Source: Humulus lupulus
Taxonomy: Eukaryota > Streptophyta > Magnoliopsida > Rosales > Cannabaceae
Direction of reading: 5' to 3'
DNA length: 64,000 bases
NCBI RefSeq assembly: GCF_963169125.1
Contig: NC_084795.1
Coordinates: forward strand, 131,481,701 to 131,545,700
The number at the start of each line of letters is the position of its first letter. The first letter of the stretch is position 1. The notes below the pieces were generated by a model. That model had not been told where the DNA came from and searched no databases. It saw only the letters and a program-made list of their open reading frames with translations. Shown here in pieces: positions 1 through 9,354 of this stretch. The position numbers and the translations under genes are program-made.

Positions 1-577
1 AATCTCGACTACCAAACTGGCTCCTAACTCCTACGAAACGTTACTTCACTACCCTATCAAGCATCTATTGATATGCACACAATCCCCATAACAGTTTCAG
101 CCAAGAGCATGCAAAGGTTCAGAGATAAAAATAAGTATGAAACAGTTTTGCATGGCAACTCAAACGTCTAAGAAGTTCGTGAAACTTAGATGAAAAATAA
201 AGTCTGAACACGAAGCTGAACACGAAAACTTTCGAGCGTCCGGAAGTGAGTTCCTGGGAATTTCTAGGCTCTGAAGACGGAAGTTCTTCGAAGTTCTTCG
301 AGAGGAGAAGGCAAGTGAAAAGTAAAAAGTAAAAATGTGGATTTGGGGTATTACTTATAGTGACTGCAACACGGTAGAAAAAGTAATCACGAGTTACCTT
401 TTTCAAAGCATGGGGAAGTGTAATGGCCGTCAGAAAAGTTATTGGGAAACCGAAAAGACTTGATTGAACATGATTGATCACTTTTTTCAAGAAAGCACGG
501 GTGGCTCTGACAGATTTTGTGGGGTATTCGAAGGGTCAATTTCCTAAGTTTACTTATTGCTGGTCGCAATAAATAAA
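1..577 (+). other. 3' untranslated internal part of a Tat-type Ty3/gypsy element
   Basis: No convincing coding region is present; the longest open frames lie on the minus strand and look accidental. The stretch leads directly into a polypurine tract and an LTR on the plus strand, so I infer it is the non-coding 3' internal part of that element, cut by the left edge of the window. A short direct repeat (agttcttcga, twice) lies near 281-301. Confidence 0.5.
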
Positions 578-589
578 CTTGGGGGCAAA
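578..589 (+). promoter_or_regulatory. Polypurine tract of a Tat-type element
   Basis: The sequence cttgggggcaaa directly precedes a TG that opens an LTR-like stretch. A G-run followed by 'gcaaa' at this place is what primes plus-strand DNA synthesis in retroelements. A near copy, cgggggcaag, stands in the same position before the LTR at 48041. Confidence 0.6.
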
Positions 590-1204
590 TGTTTACCCAA
601 AAAATGGTTGCTGATGACGTGGCAGGGATTTCTCATACGTGGTTGACACGTGGTAGAAGTGTTGTTCGACTATCGACCAGAGGCACATCGCTTCGTCAGG
701 GATTAACTTTTAGATACGACCAGGCTGGTCGTATAATTTGATTTGTTTCCTTCTAAGATTGTAATCTTATAATAATTACATTGAATATTTCCTCATTATT
801 ACCTTAATACGCGGTTATTAAGGAAAGATATGGCCCATTGGCCCATGTAACCCTCCTTGAGCCTATAAATATACATGAAATAGCTCAAGGAAGGGAATTT
901 TGATCCATGAATTTCTTTGCGAAGATAGAGAGAGAAAGAGAGTTATAGTGCAATTATCCATCGTTTCATTGTATTTCTTCTAAGGTTTGTGAAACTCAAG
1001 AACCCTAGTTCTTTGATCACAACTTTTAGGTTCAATATTAATAATAGCACTAAGTGGACGTAGGTCATTACCATTCTTTGGAGCCGAACCACTATAAATC
1101 CTTTGTGTTTTCTTCTTTTCCATTGGATTAAATTCTTAATTGTCGTTTTAACTTTTGTTGTACATTTGACTCCGTGTCGTTGGCCAAATCAAGGATCAAT
1201 ACCA
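590..1204 (+). repeat. LTR (3' or solo) of a Tat-lineage Ty3/gypsy element
   Basis: It opens with TGTTTACCC right after the polypurine tract. It holds a TATA box near 864 and then a block near 1040-1110 (ggacgtaggtcattacc, then a gccgaaccactataaat segment) that I recognise from LTRs of Tat-type plant elements. The 3' end is not certain: CA occurs at 1203-1204 and again at 1207-1208. No second LTR or clean target duplication is visible, because a copia LTR start follows at 1215. Confidence 0.6.
864..871 (+). promoter_or_regulatory. LTR TATA box
   Basis: TATAAATA lies mid-LTR with a purine-rich stretch (gagagagaaagagag) about 60-90 bases downstream, as expected for the U3/R transition of an LTR promoter. 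Confidence 0.5.
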
Positions 1205-1214
1205 ATCAATTATC

Positions 1215-1312
1215 TGTTGGGATTAATGCCCTTTAAAGCATATGTCTTGAACAAGGTTTTATGAAATAAATAATTGAAATGAATTTTTACATATATTGTT
1301 TGTTTATTATTA
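1215..1312 (+). repeat. 5' end of a Ty1/copia LTR, interrupted
   Basis: TGTTGGGATTAATGCCCTTT and the following gttttatgaaataaataa align by eye with the start of the copia LTR at 24248 (tgttgtaaatcgagccctta, then gttttagtgaaataaataa). The fragment is cut by the inverted-repeat transposon that starts at 1313; only a few bases (about 2875-2880) may continue it on the other side. Confidence 0.55.
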
Positions 1313-2865
1313 GGGAAAATACCAGTTTGGCCCCTGTGTTTTTCTCGAAGACTCGATTGACCCCTTTGTTTTGTTAAATGACAATTTAGACATTCTATTT
1401 TGCAAAACTGATCAAAATAGAACCTTGGACCTAATATTGGTCAAACAATTTTAAAAATGATCAAAATGCCCTTACTTTTATTAAATTTAAAATTATGTTA
1501 AATTAAATTTAAATATGAAACATAATTAAAAATAAAAATTCATTTAAAAAGTTAATTAATTTTAAACAAAAAATTAAAGTATACTCATAACCTAATTAGA
1601 TCAAAATAAATATATGAAATCGTTAAATAACTATAATAAACAAAAAATCAAAACTAAACCTCAACCTAAATTTAATCGTTTAACTTATTACATTAACCAA
1701 ATTAATTAAAATCTCTCAAAATAATGTAAGTAGAATATATTTTGTGTTCATCAGTGAAATCCAGGTTTAAAACCAGATCAAATCAAGACATCCTCAACCC
1801 GATTAAAAACCTAAAAATTAATCAAAACTTGTATTTGAGTTCATCCTTCAAACCCATATTTAAGCATCGATAAAACATTTTCTATAAAAAAAATTCAAAC
1901 CTGCAGACCATTAAAACATATCTCACCCATGATTGGGCAAACATAATCCAAAATTAGGTAGAAAAAAGAATACATATCTGAAATCAACAAAAACTTCTCA
2001 ATATGATCTCGCCAACCACAAACCCCCTCTAACCATGTTCAAGGCAAGCAACTTTGATCTCGCCAACCACGTACACCCCACCCACTCCCGGCCCCCCGAT
2101 GCAGCCCCCCCACTTCGTACGAACCTAAGCCCACTTTTCAGATTTGCCGAAATCCCAAGCCTCTCGCAAGAACCCATCTCAGATTAGCCAAAGTCCCAAG
2201 GCACTGAAGTTCTGCACCTATGAGAAATCAACATCGAAGCTCTGAGATCAACACCCACGCTGAAGTCGTCGAAGCTCTGAGATTTACAGCCACGCCGAAG
2301 TTCTCGGATCCACTGATGCTTAAGTTGCCGAAGTTTTGCACCCATATCCATTTTTCCCATCGTCAGTGGAAGAGGAGACCCACACTCGACCCAAGTAGGT
2401 AGACATGTAGAAGAAGAAGAAGAGTCGAATAACTGATGGAGAAAAATAGATTTTAGTTTAGGCTTTAGTTTATAATTTTTTACAATTCTACTTTTTTAAA
2501 TTAGTTTATTAAGTTTAAGATAAAGATTTTAATTATTTAATTAATTAATTTTGAGATAAATATTAAGTTTAAAATATTTAATTTACTTTTGATTTTTGAT
2601 TTTAAATTAAATACTATATTTGTTAAATTTATTATTATTTTTTTTAATATTTAAAACTAATTTTATATGATTTTAAATTCAATAATAAATTAAATATTTC
2701 ATTTTTTATTTTTTATATTTTTATATTATTTAATTAACTAATTCATAAAATCAGGGGTATTTTGGTCATACTAAAAGTTTTTTGACCAAAATCTGGTCCA
2801 GGATATCATTTTGTTCTATCTTGCAAAACACGGACAAAACACATGGACCAAACTGTTTTTTTCCC
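1313..2865. mobile_element. Non-autonomous Mutator-like DNA transposon with long degenerate inverted repeats
   Basis: The left end (gggaaaataccagtttggcc, continuing through cctgtgttttt, ttttgcaaaactgatcaaaatagaacc and ttggtcaaac) is matched by the reverse complement of the right end (gggaaaaaaacagtttggtcc, catgtgttttg, ttttgcaagatagaacaaaatg, ttttggtcaaa). The inverted repeats are about 110-150 bases with indels. No transposase is encoded; the outer parts are very AT-rich and the middle (about 1930-2400) is GC-richer. The 9-bp flanking duplication and long TIRs suggest the Mutator superfamily, but the family call is inference. Confidence 0.65.
1933..2402 (+). other. GC-richer core of the inverted-repeat transposon, no recognised gene
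   Basis: Two short plus-strand open frames (1933-2187 and 2220-2402) occupy a GC-richer block inside an AT-rich element. The block contains internal near-repeats: gatctcgccaaccac twice near 2004 and 2057, and gaagctctgagat twice near 2235 and 2271. The peptides resemble nothing I know. This could be a captured piece of host DNA, as in Pack-MULEs, but that is only a suggestion. Confidence 0.25.
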
Positions 2866-2880
2866 TTATTATTATTATTA

Positions 2881-3650
2881 TGTACACAATTTTTCGGCAA
2901 CAGTAGATTAAGAATTTCAACAATAGAGATATTAGGTTTTTTTACTAAAGCGTGATTGAACAAATGGAAGATATCACCAACACTCACACTTTTACGTGGT
3001 TCACTACTTAAAATCCACCTAGTCCACGAGACAATCTTATTAATCTCTTTAGGGCTCGGGGTGAAATTATTCTTGACAATTTTAGCAGAGTTTTTGTACA
3101 TCAAGAATCGGTCACTTTTTCTATCCATTCCCCTGGTATTTATAAATGGTTTTCCTGGACAGCTTTGGGTAACCGCGTACATAAATATGGTAAATACTAA
3201 ATTCGGATAACCTCCCATTTAGATAGGGATATGATTGCCTATGGAATTTACTTCGGTTATCTCGGGTAATAAATGTGTAATAAAATATGGGCATTAATGG
3301 ATGCTTAAGAAATCTCTGAGTCTTTTGGGATCCTTCAATGTGCATCATGACCAGGCTTCCGCGAGCTGGTCACTTTCTTCCAGCTGAATGCCTCAGAATT
3401 AACCTTTCTTGAAACAGGCTAAGTTCAAAGTTCCAAAGAAGGGGATTTGGCCATCATGCATCTCGAACTAGGTTGTCGGCACAAGAGGCAATCTAAAGAT
3501 TATCAGGTTGTTGTAAGCTGTCAAGTTGAACTTGAGCTGCTCACTCCAGAGTTAACTAGATATTCTATTTGTACGCTTTCTCCATGTGCATATCTGCCAG
3601 CTATACCCTATGCTGAGTGATTCAGTTCGTATTTTTTTTGGGGTACAACA
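2881..3650 (-). repeat. 3' LTR of a minus-strand Tat-type element
   Basis: On the plus strand the block opens TGTACACAAT and closes GGGGTACAACA. Read on the minus strand it starts TGTTGTACCCC directly after a purine stretch (gcttggaagcaaa, 3651-3663 reversed) and ends ATTGTGTACA. A TATA box is at 3139-3147 on the minus strand. It lies downstream, in minus-strand terms, of the Tat pol remnant at 17160-12725, so I assign it as that element's 3' LTR. No partner LTR is seen. Confidence 0.5.
3139..3147 (-). promoter_or_regulatory. LTR TATA box (minus strand)
   Basis: The reverse complement reads ATTTATAAATACC, a strong TATA-type motif about 500 bases from the inferred LTR start at 3650. Confidence 0.4.
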
Positions 3651-3911
3651 TTTGCTTCCAAGCTCCTACTCGTGCATGACGTCACCTATGACACAAACAG
3701 TAGGGGCTTTAAGGCTTTTGTTATATGAAATCGTGCCCATCCACTACTCGAGTGCGAAACACGTGTCAGTCTGTAATAGGTGCTTGTTCAGGTTTCGAGT
3801 AATGTGACAACTGTCATGTCAACTTTTTTCGCCGCATGGGTTGTTTAACCTAGGCCCTCGGATCCCAAACTGACCTAATCGGGTGGCCTAGATTGGTACT
3901 CGAAGTTTACG
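3651..3911 (+). other. Upstream region of the antisense ORF
   Basis: A non-coding stretch between the minus-strand LTR and the plus-strand TATA box at 3912. Its minus-strand left end holds the presumed polypurine tract (3651-3663). Nothing else is recognised. Confidence 0.4.
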
Positions 3912-3919
3912 TATAAATA
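3912..3919 (+). promoter_or_regulatory. TATA box of the plus-strand antisense ORF
   Basis: TATAAATA within acgtataaataggagaaac, followed by a pyrimidine/adenine-rich leader (tgcattcaaaaaaattcctttcccttctc). The arrangement looks like a stand-alone plant promoter driving the gene at 9355-11870, opposite to the element's pol. Confidence 0.45.
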
Positions 3920-4265
3920 GGAGAAACAGACCTGAACCTCACTACCTTTGCATTCAAAAAAATTCCTTTCCCTTCTCAAAAAACCTTCAAAACTATTGGC
4001 ATTCCCTCATTCTCCAGAAGCTTTCAGGAAACTATCTTTGGGATTGTCATCACTTCCCTCGACCGAACATCAAATCTATAAGTATCTCTATATCCGGTTT
4101 AAATTTCATCTTCTCATTTTTCAATAAGTTTTATGAAATTTTCCATTATAATTTCTTACTTCGATTATGTTCGAGTTTAATGGGTTTTTTTTATCAAGAA
4201 GAAAAATTTATTGATCAAACAACCAAGGAACGACAAAAGGCAAGAGCAGAAACTCCCCTAACAGA

Positions 4266-7200
4266 TTACAAACAATAAACAAACTCTAACATTTGCCTCT
4301 CTCTAGAAGAAAAATTCCTAGAATTAATGTTAAGCACTCTAGCATTTACAGAGAACCTAATCAAGCTATCAATTTTAGAGACAGTAAAACAACTATTATC
4401 AAAGCAACAAAGGTTCCTATTTAACCAAAGAAAATAGGTAGTAGCAGCAAGAGCCGCAGCCACCACATGGTACACCCAACCTCTACTGCGACCAGCCAAC
4501 CACACTAGCCAATCCTCAAACTTCTCAGGCCAAATCACCTCAACCAGCCACCCATAAACTTTCTGCATGACCCTTTTAGAGAATATACAATAAAAAAATA
4601 AGTGGGAGTGACTTTCATCAACCTGAGCACAAATCGGACATAATAAAGAGGGAACATTCAAGTGACAGTAATGAAGTAAGTCTCTAGTTAGAAAGTGATT
4701 ATTAACGGCTTGCCACAAGATGAACCTATGTTTTGGAGCTGAAAGTTTGCACCAAACAATTCGATCATAAGCTACCTGCTCACCTGGAAGAATCTGAGAA
4801 TAAATTTTGCTCAACTGAAGCTTCCCATGCACCACAGCAGATTCCAAAACAGTGCTAGACAAAGACCTATAAAGCTTAATGAGTTTCCGCCAATACTAAC
4901 TTGAATCTTACTTTAACACATACTCCCAAAGGTAAGTCCCTTTTAAGTAAATACAGTTCACCCAATTCACCCAATGTTGATCTTGCTTCGAAGAGATAGC
5001 CCAAATGAATTTAGCAAGCAAAATCTTATTACATACTGGCCCCTCTCTAAAACCCAGCCCACCATAAGACTTCGGACGACAAACTTGCTCCCAAGAAGTA
5101 AGATGAAATTTACTACGGGAACCCTCTCACCCTAAAGGAAACTTCTACAACGACGATCAATGTTTCTAACTACACTCTGAGGCAACAGAAATATACTCAT
5201 CAAATAGTTACGAATCCCCAACAAAACTGAGTGAACCAGCTGAACCCAACCAGCATAAGAAAGGTGATGACTAGCCCAGACATTCAGACGCAACCTAATC
5301 TTCTTGAGAATAATATCACAGTCAGTAGCTCTCCATTTGGTAGATCTCAGAGGAACCCCAAGATACTTCAGTGGAAAGAAACCTTCAACCAGATTAGAAC
5401 ACTCCAAAATAGGATCTTTATCAACCTCGGACAACCCTCCAAAATAGATGTGAGATTTATTTTTGTTGATAGACAAGCCCAAAAGATGAACTAAACTCAG
5501 CAAACGCCTTTTGCAGGATTTGCACAGAATTAATGTTAGCTTTGTGAAAAATAAGAAGATCATCAGCAAAACGAAGACTAAGAAGATTAAGAGATTTACA
5601 CAAAGGGTGAAATCTGAAATCTTTCTCCTTAGAAGCTTTAATCAACATCCGGGTGAGATAATCCATCACAATAACAAAGAGCATAGGAGAGATTGGATCT
5701 CCTTGTCTAAGCCCTTTGCCTCCCTTAAAATGCCCTTGAATTCTGCCATTCATCACCAGAGAATAGGATGTACCCCTCAAGCACACCATGATCCATCTTA
5801 TGAATCTACTAGGAAAACAAAGAGCATTTAGTAAATTCTCCAAGAAATCCCAATCAATAGAATCATATGCTTTACTAAGATCAATCTTCATTGCACACCA
5901 AGGAGAACTATTTTTCCTATTGTACCCCTTAATCAAATCTTGAAAGATGAGGACATTGTAAGCAAGCGATCTATGTTTTATAAAAGAACCATGATTTTGA
6001 TTAATCAATGAAGGAAGAATTGTAGCAAGCCGGCCACAAATCATTTTAGAGATGCATTTATATGTAGTGGTGCAACACGCTATAGGTCTGAAATCAGCTG
6101 CATTGGCCGGTTGATCCACCTTAGGAATAAGCAAAATAATGGTATCATTTAGAGAGTGAGGGACGCTACCTGATTCAAAGAAGTCAAGGACAGCCATAGA
6201 CACTTCTTTGCCTATATCCTTCAACAAAGCTTTGAAAAAACCAGCCCCATAACCATCAGGACCTGGGCTCTTTATCGAGTGAATACTAAATAAAGATGCT
6301 TTAACATCTTGAGGGGAGAAAGGTTTGATTAAATCCAATTGGGCATCAAGACCCAAAACCAAACCATAATCAATACTTTGATGGTCAATACAACCAGAAG
6401 CTTGACTAGCATAGCCCAAGAAACTCTTAAAATGCTGGAGAAAATGATGAATAACCTTCTCATAATCATCCATAAGCTTACCATCAGCAAAAATGCAAGA
6501 AACAATCCGATTAGCAACTTTCCTTTTCTTCAGACTAGCATGAAAAAAGGAGGAGTTTTCATCCCCAAAACGAAGCCAAGTAATTTTACTCTGTTGGTGA
6601 AGAAAACTTTCATAGATTTTCTCCTGTCTCCTAAATTCCAAGTAAGCTTCTCTTTCCGCAGAAAGTAAACAATTATTACTAGGATCAGCATGAAGGCTGG
6701 ATTGGGCCTGCTGAAAGAGGGATTTTCTTCTCTCATAGTTACGGACAACATCTCCTATAGCCCGCCAATTAAAATTCTTCAGAAAATGTTTAAGACGAGT
6801 GAGCTTCTAGACAATCTTCTCCACGCCTCGGCCCTCAAATAATAAAGGCTTAGACCAGCTAGCTAAAACCGTCTCCCTGAATTTAGCATGAGAAGACCAC
6901 ATGTTATAGAAATGAAACGGCTTCACCCCATCCTCCTGACTTCTACTTGTTTGATAAGAATAAAACTATGATCTGAAATCACCTCCCATTGAGAAAAGGC
7001 AGAAGACAACAGGAAGGAATCCATCCAAGCCTCTTTAGAGAACACACTGTCCAACTTAGAGAAAATGCGAGTCCCCCCTTCTTGATTATTAGACCAAGTA
7101 TAATAAGGCCCCATGATCTTTATTTCATCGACCAAACAAAGAGCGAGCAACTGCCGAGCATCCTTCATCTCCTTCACTGAAATAGGTCTCTCGCCCTGTC

Positions 7201-7596
7201 TATCAGCAATGTCAAAGACAACATTGAAGTCCCACAAGATGATCCAAGGTTTAATAGGAAAATACATGTTAGACAATTCATACCATAAATTCCACCTAGC
7301 CTCCAAACTGTTAGAGCCATACACAATGGTAAGACAAAAATCTTGGTTTCTACTGCATATTCAAACTCTGCAATGTAAAATCTGGTCACTCTCCTGAATA
7401 ACATCAATATTAACCAGATGAGCATTCCAAATCAATAATATTCTACCCTCCAAGCATAAACTACTATAATAATTCCAACCTGCAAAAGTAGAACACATTA
7501 CTTCCTTAATTTTCTCTCCCTTGACTATAGTTTATTCAATCTACAAACATCCAAAACTGACATGTGTTTATTCTTCCTATTCAAACCTCTAACATT
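4266..7596 (-). pseudogene. LINE ORF2: endonuclease-reverse transcriptase, broken
   Basis: Target-primed reverse transcription protein of plant L1 elements. On the minus strand the order is: endonuclease start (NVRGLNRKNKHMSVLDVCR, about 7596), endonuclease body (7324-6923; motifs VYGSN, WDFN, SDHS), linker, reverse transcriptase (6641-5457; motifs SPGPDGYGAGFF, DLSKAYDSIDW, GLRQGDPISP, catalytic FADD near 5550), RT thumb/connection (5569-5132; NKNKSHIYFGG, LKYLGVPL), and a zf-RVT-type region (4862-4266; SAPKHRFILWQA, CPICAQVDESHSHLFF). Breaks: stops near the endonuclease start, a missing piece after VCRLNK, a frameshift around 5460-5570 just past FADD, and further stops between 5130 and 4862. 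The usual GDFN is WDFN here. Its start overlaps the ORF1 stop. Confidence 0.88.
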
Positions 7597-8878
7597 CTAG
7601 CTCAGAATGTTGCAAAACTCCATTCAGATCAATAGTCAGAAACGGATTAGTCAAAGTCTTCTGCTGCTTTTGGAGCACACTGTAAGAATTCCTAGAGTGT
7701 TCAACTGGAACCAATTCAGCAGGTTTCACTACACCAGGTTTTCTAAAAAATGACCAGCTTAACTCAGTGGGACCTGCATTTGATTGGGAAACTCCTTGTT
7801 GAGTCTGCTGAGTCAAGACAGAGCTGCTTAGCTTTAAACTATCTGCATCTGCTACCTTAGTTGGATCAGTATCTAGATTACTCTTAGATTCTTTCGTCCT
7901 CCAGGCTACTTCAGTAACAAAGTTACAAGAGGCTACTGTATGTCCCAACTTCTTACAGTTAGAGCATTTGGTAGGTAACCATTCATACTCAATAGATTGT
8001 TCCATAACTTGTCCCCTCTCATTTAGATAGTTGATGTATTGAGGAAGATTTTCTGAAATTTCCATATCAACTAAGACTCGGGCAAACTTAATCATAGACC
8101 TATCCTTGGTGATCTTATTTACCATTATAGGTTTACCAATTGTACTGAAAAGAGCACTCAAACACTTCACTCACCAATATTGTAAGCCAAGATCAGGTAA
8201 TCTGATCCATACAGAAACTGATTTTATTAACCTCAAGGAATCAATATCTGTTGTCCAGGGCCGAAGAACAAAAGGCTTCTTGTCAAAATGAACCACCCCT
8301 GATTCCAGCACCAAATCACATGTAGCTTCATCTCTAAATTTCACCATTGTGAACCCTGCATTCATTCGAGCCACTCGTTCAATACCGAGCTTGCCCCAAA
8401 TCCGTTTAATGAACCCTTCAAAAATGGCTAATGGAGGATTAGCACCAATCACCACAAAGATCAGAGCAGATTTCCAATATGATGCTTCCACTTCAATCTC
8501 ATCAATATCCAATTTAGCAACTAGCTTACCATCTTTCTGAATTGGCTCCGTGTATTGCATTTGTGTACAACCATAGGAAGGAAGAGATTCCTTAAAACGA
8601 GGCCAAGTTTCTTTTGTCGAATCTTGGAAAGACCTAGCATCAACCTCTGCAGCCCACGACATCGAAACGTGGTTACTATCTTGAGCGTTTACCTCCTTCG
8701 TAGAGGGTCCAAAATCCCTAGGATCAAACCCCTGCTCCTCAGCAACAACAACCACCTCTTCAGCAAGCACTTCCTCATTAGTCGGAGACGGAACAACAGC
8801 ATCGACATTGGATGAAGGGAGCTCCGGCACAACATCTTTCTTGGCTAGCTTCTGCACAGATTTGCGTCTCCTCACCAT
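7589..8878 (-). pseudogene. LINE ORF1: DUF4283-type nucleic-acid-binding protein with CCHC knuckle, one stop
   Basis: One continuous frame of 430 codons broken by a single TGA at 8173-8171. The first 235 residues have a basic start (MVRRRKSVQKLAKK), a low-complexity acidic stretch, and a DUF4283-like domain (about residues 110-235: YWKSALIFVVIGANPP, VLRPWTTDI, SVSVWIRLPDL). The second part has CxxCxxxGHxxxxC (CSNCKKLGHTVASC, near 7950), the zinc knuckle that usually follows DUF4283 in plant LINE ORF1 proteins. The protein should bind LINE RNA. The stop lies right after LGLQYW; a G-to-T change from a glycine codon would explain it. The rest looks intact, so this LINE is relatively young. Confidence 0.85.
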
Positions 8879-8953
8879 GGATAGAGAGAAATTTGAGACT
8901 CATGCTTAAGAAAACAAATTCTATCGAAGAAAATTCTTAGTTTAATGGGTTTT

Positions 8954-9354
8954 GTTAGGCCAAAAACAATAGAACTAGGTCTGATTAGAAATAATGTGCA
9001 TAATGAAATGGGTAATTTTCTGGTTTTGAAAGAGGATCGTCTGAGTATGAGTGTAAGAATTTGAGGGATTTTAGGTTCCATTCTGGGTAGCTTAAGGGTT
9101 ACGATTTCTTGAGCGTTTTGGCATTAAACCGCTTTCCAAAAAGGTTTTGGGTCTGGCACGCAGAACCCGAAGTATCAAGGGATTTTTTGAGTTTAAAACA
9201 CGTGGTTACTGAATGCGCGTGGACACACGCGTTGTTGCTAGGGGATACCTTTTATCGAATTTGAACCCTCGGGTCGCCATACCTTTATCGTTGTAGCCAG
9301 GTTTTATCTTAGATCACCTTTAACATGCCACTTTGTCGCCAGGCAAGCTAAATC
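8954..9354 (+). other. Leader of the antisense gene downstream of the LINE
   Basis: Non-coding continuation of the stretch 3920-4173, split by the LINE. It may contain the first intron. No start codon before 9355 opens a useful frame. Confidence 0.35.

Larger units (their letters stand above)
1304..2874. repeat. 9-bp target-site duplication TTATTATTA (1304-1312 and 2866-2874)
   Basis: The nonamer ttattatta sits directly outside both ends of the element 1313-2865. Nine bases is the usual target duplication of Mutator-like elements. The caution is that the right copy lies in a longer (TTA)n run, so part of the match could be chance. Confidence 0.6.
4189..8938 (-). mobile_element. L1-type LINE retrotransposon, nearly full length, minus strand
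   Basis: From its 5' end at 8938 it has a leader of about 60 bases, ORF1 (8878-7589), an overlapping ORF2 (about 7596-4266) with endonuclease, reverse transcriptase and a C-terminal zinc-binding region, a short 3' UTR and a short A-tail (a T-run on the plus strand at 4185-4192). The 15-bp duplication shows both ends. At 4.75 kb it is shorter than many plant L1 elements; missing segments include part of the endonuclease N-terminus. It landed in the 5' leader of the Tat antisense gene. Confidence 0.88.
4174..8953. repeat. 15-bp target-site duplication of the LINE (4174-4188 and 8939-8953)
   Basis: agtttaatgggtttt occurs exactly at both borders. A long duplication of this kind together with an A-rich tail is the hallmark of target-primed LINE insertion. 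Removing 4189-8953 rejoins the leader of the antisense gene. Confidence 0.85.

Noticed and set aside
119..490. 123-codon minus-strand frame at the left edge
   Set aside because: No motif recognised, low-complexity hydrophobic and Ser-rich composition, and it lies in the non-coding 3' part of a plus-strand Tat element.
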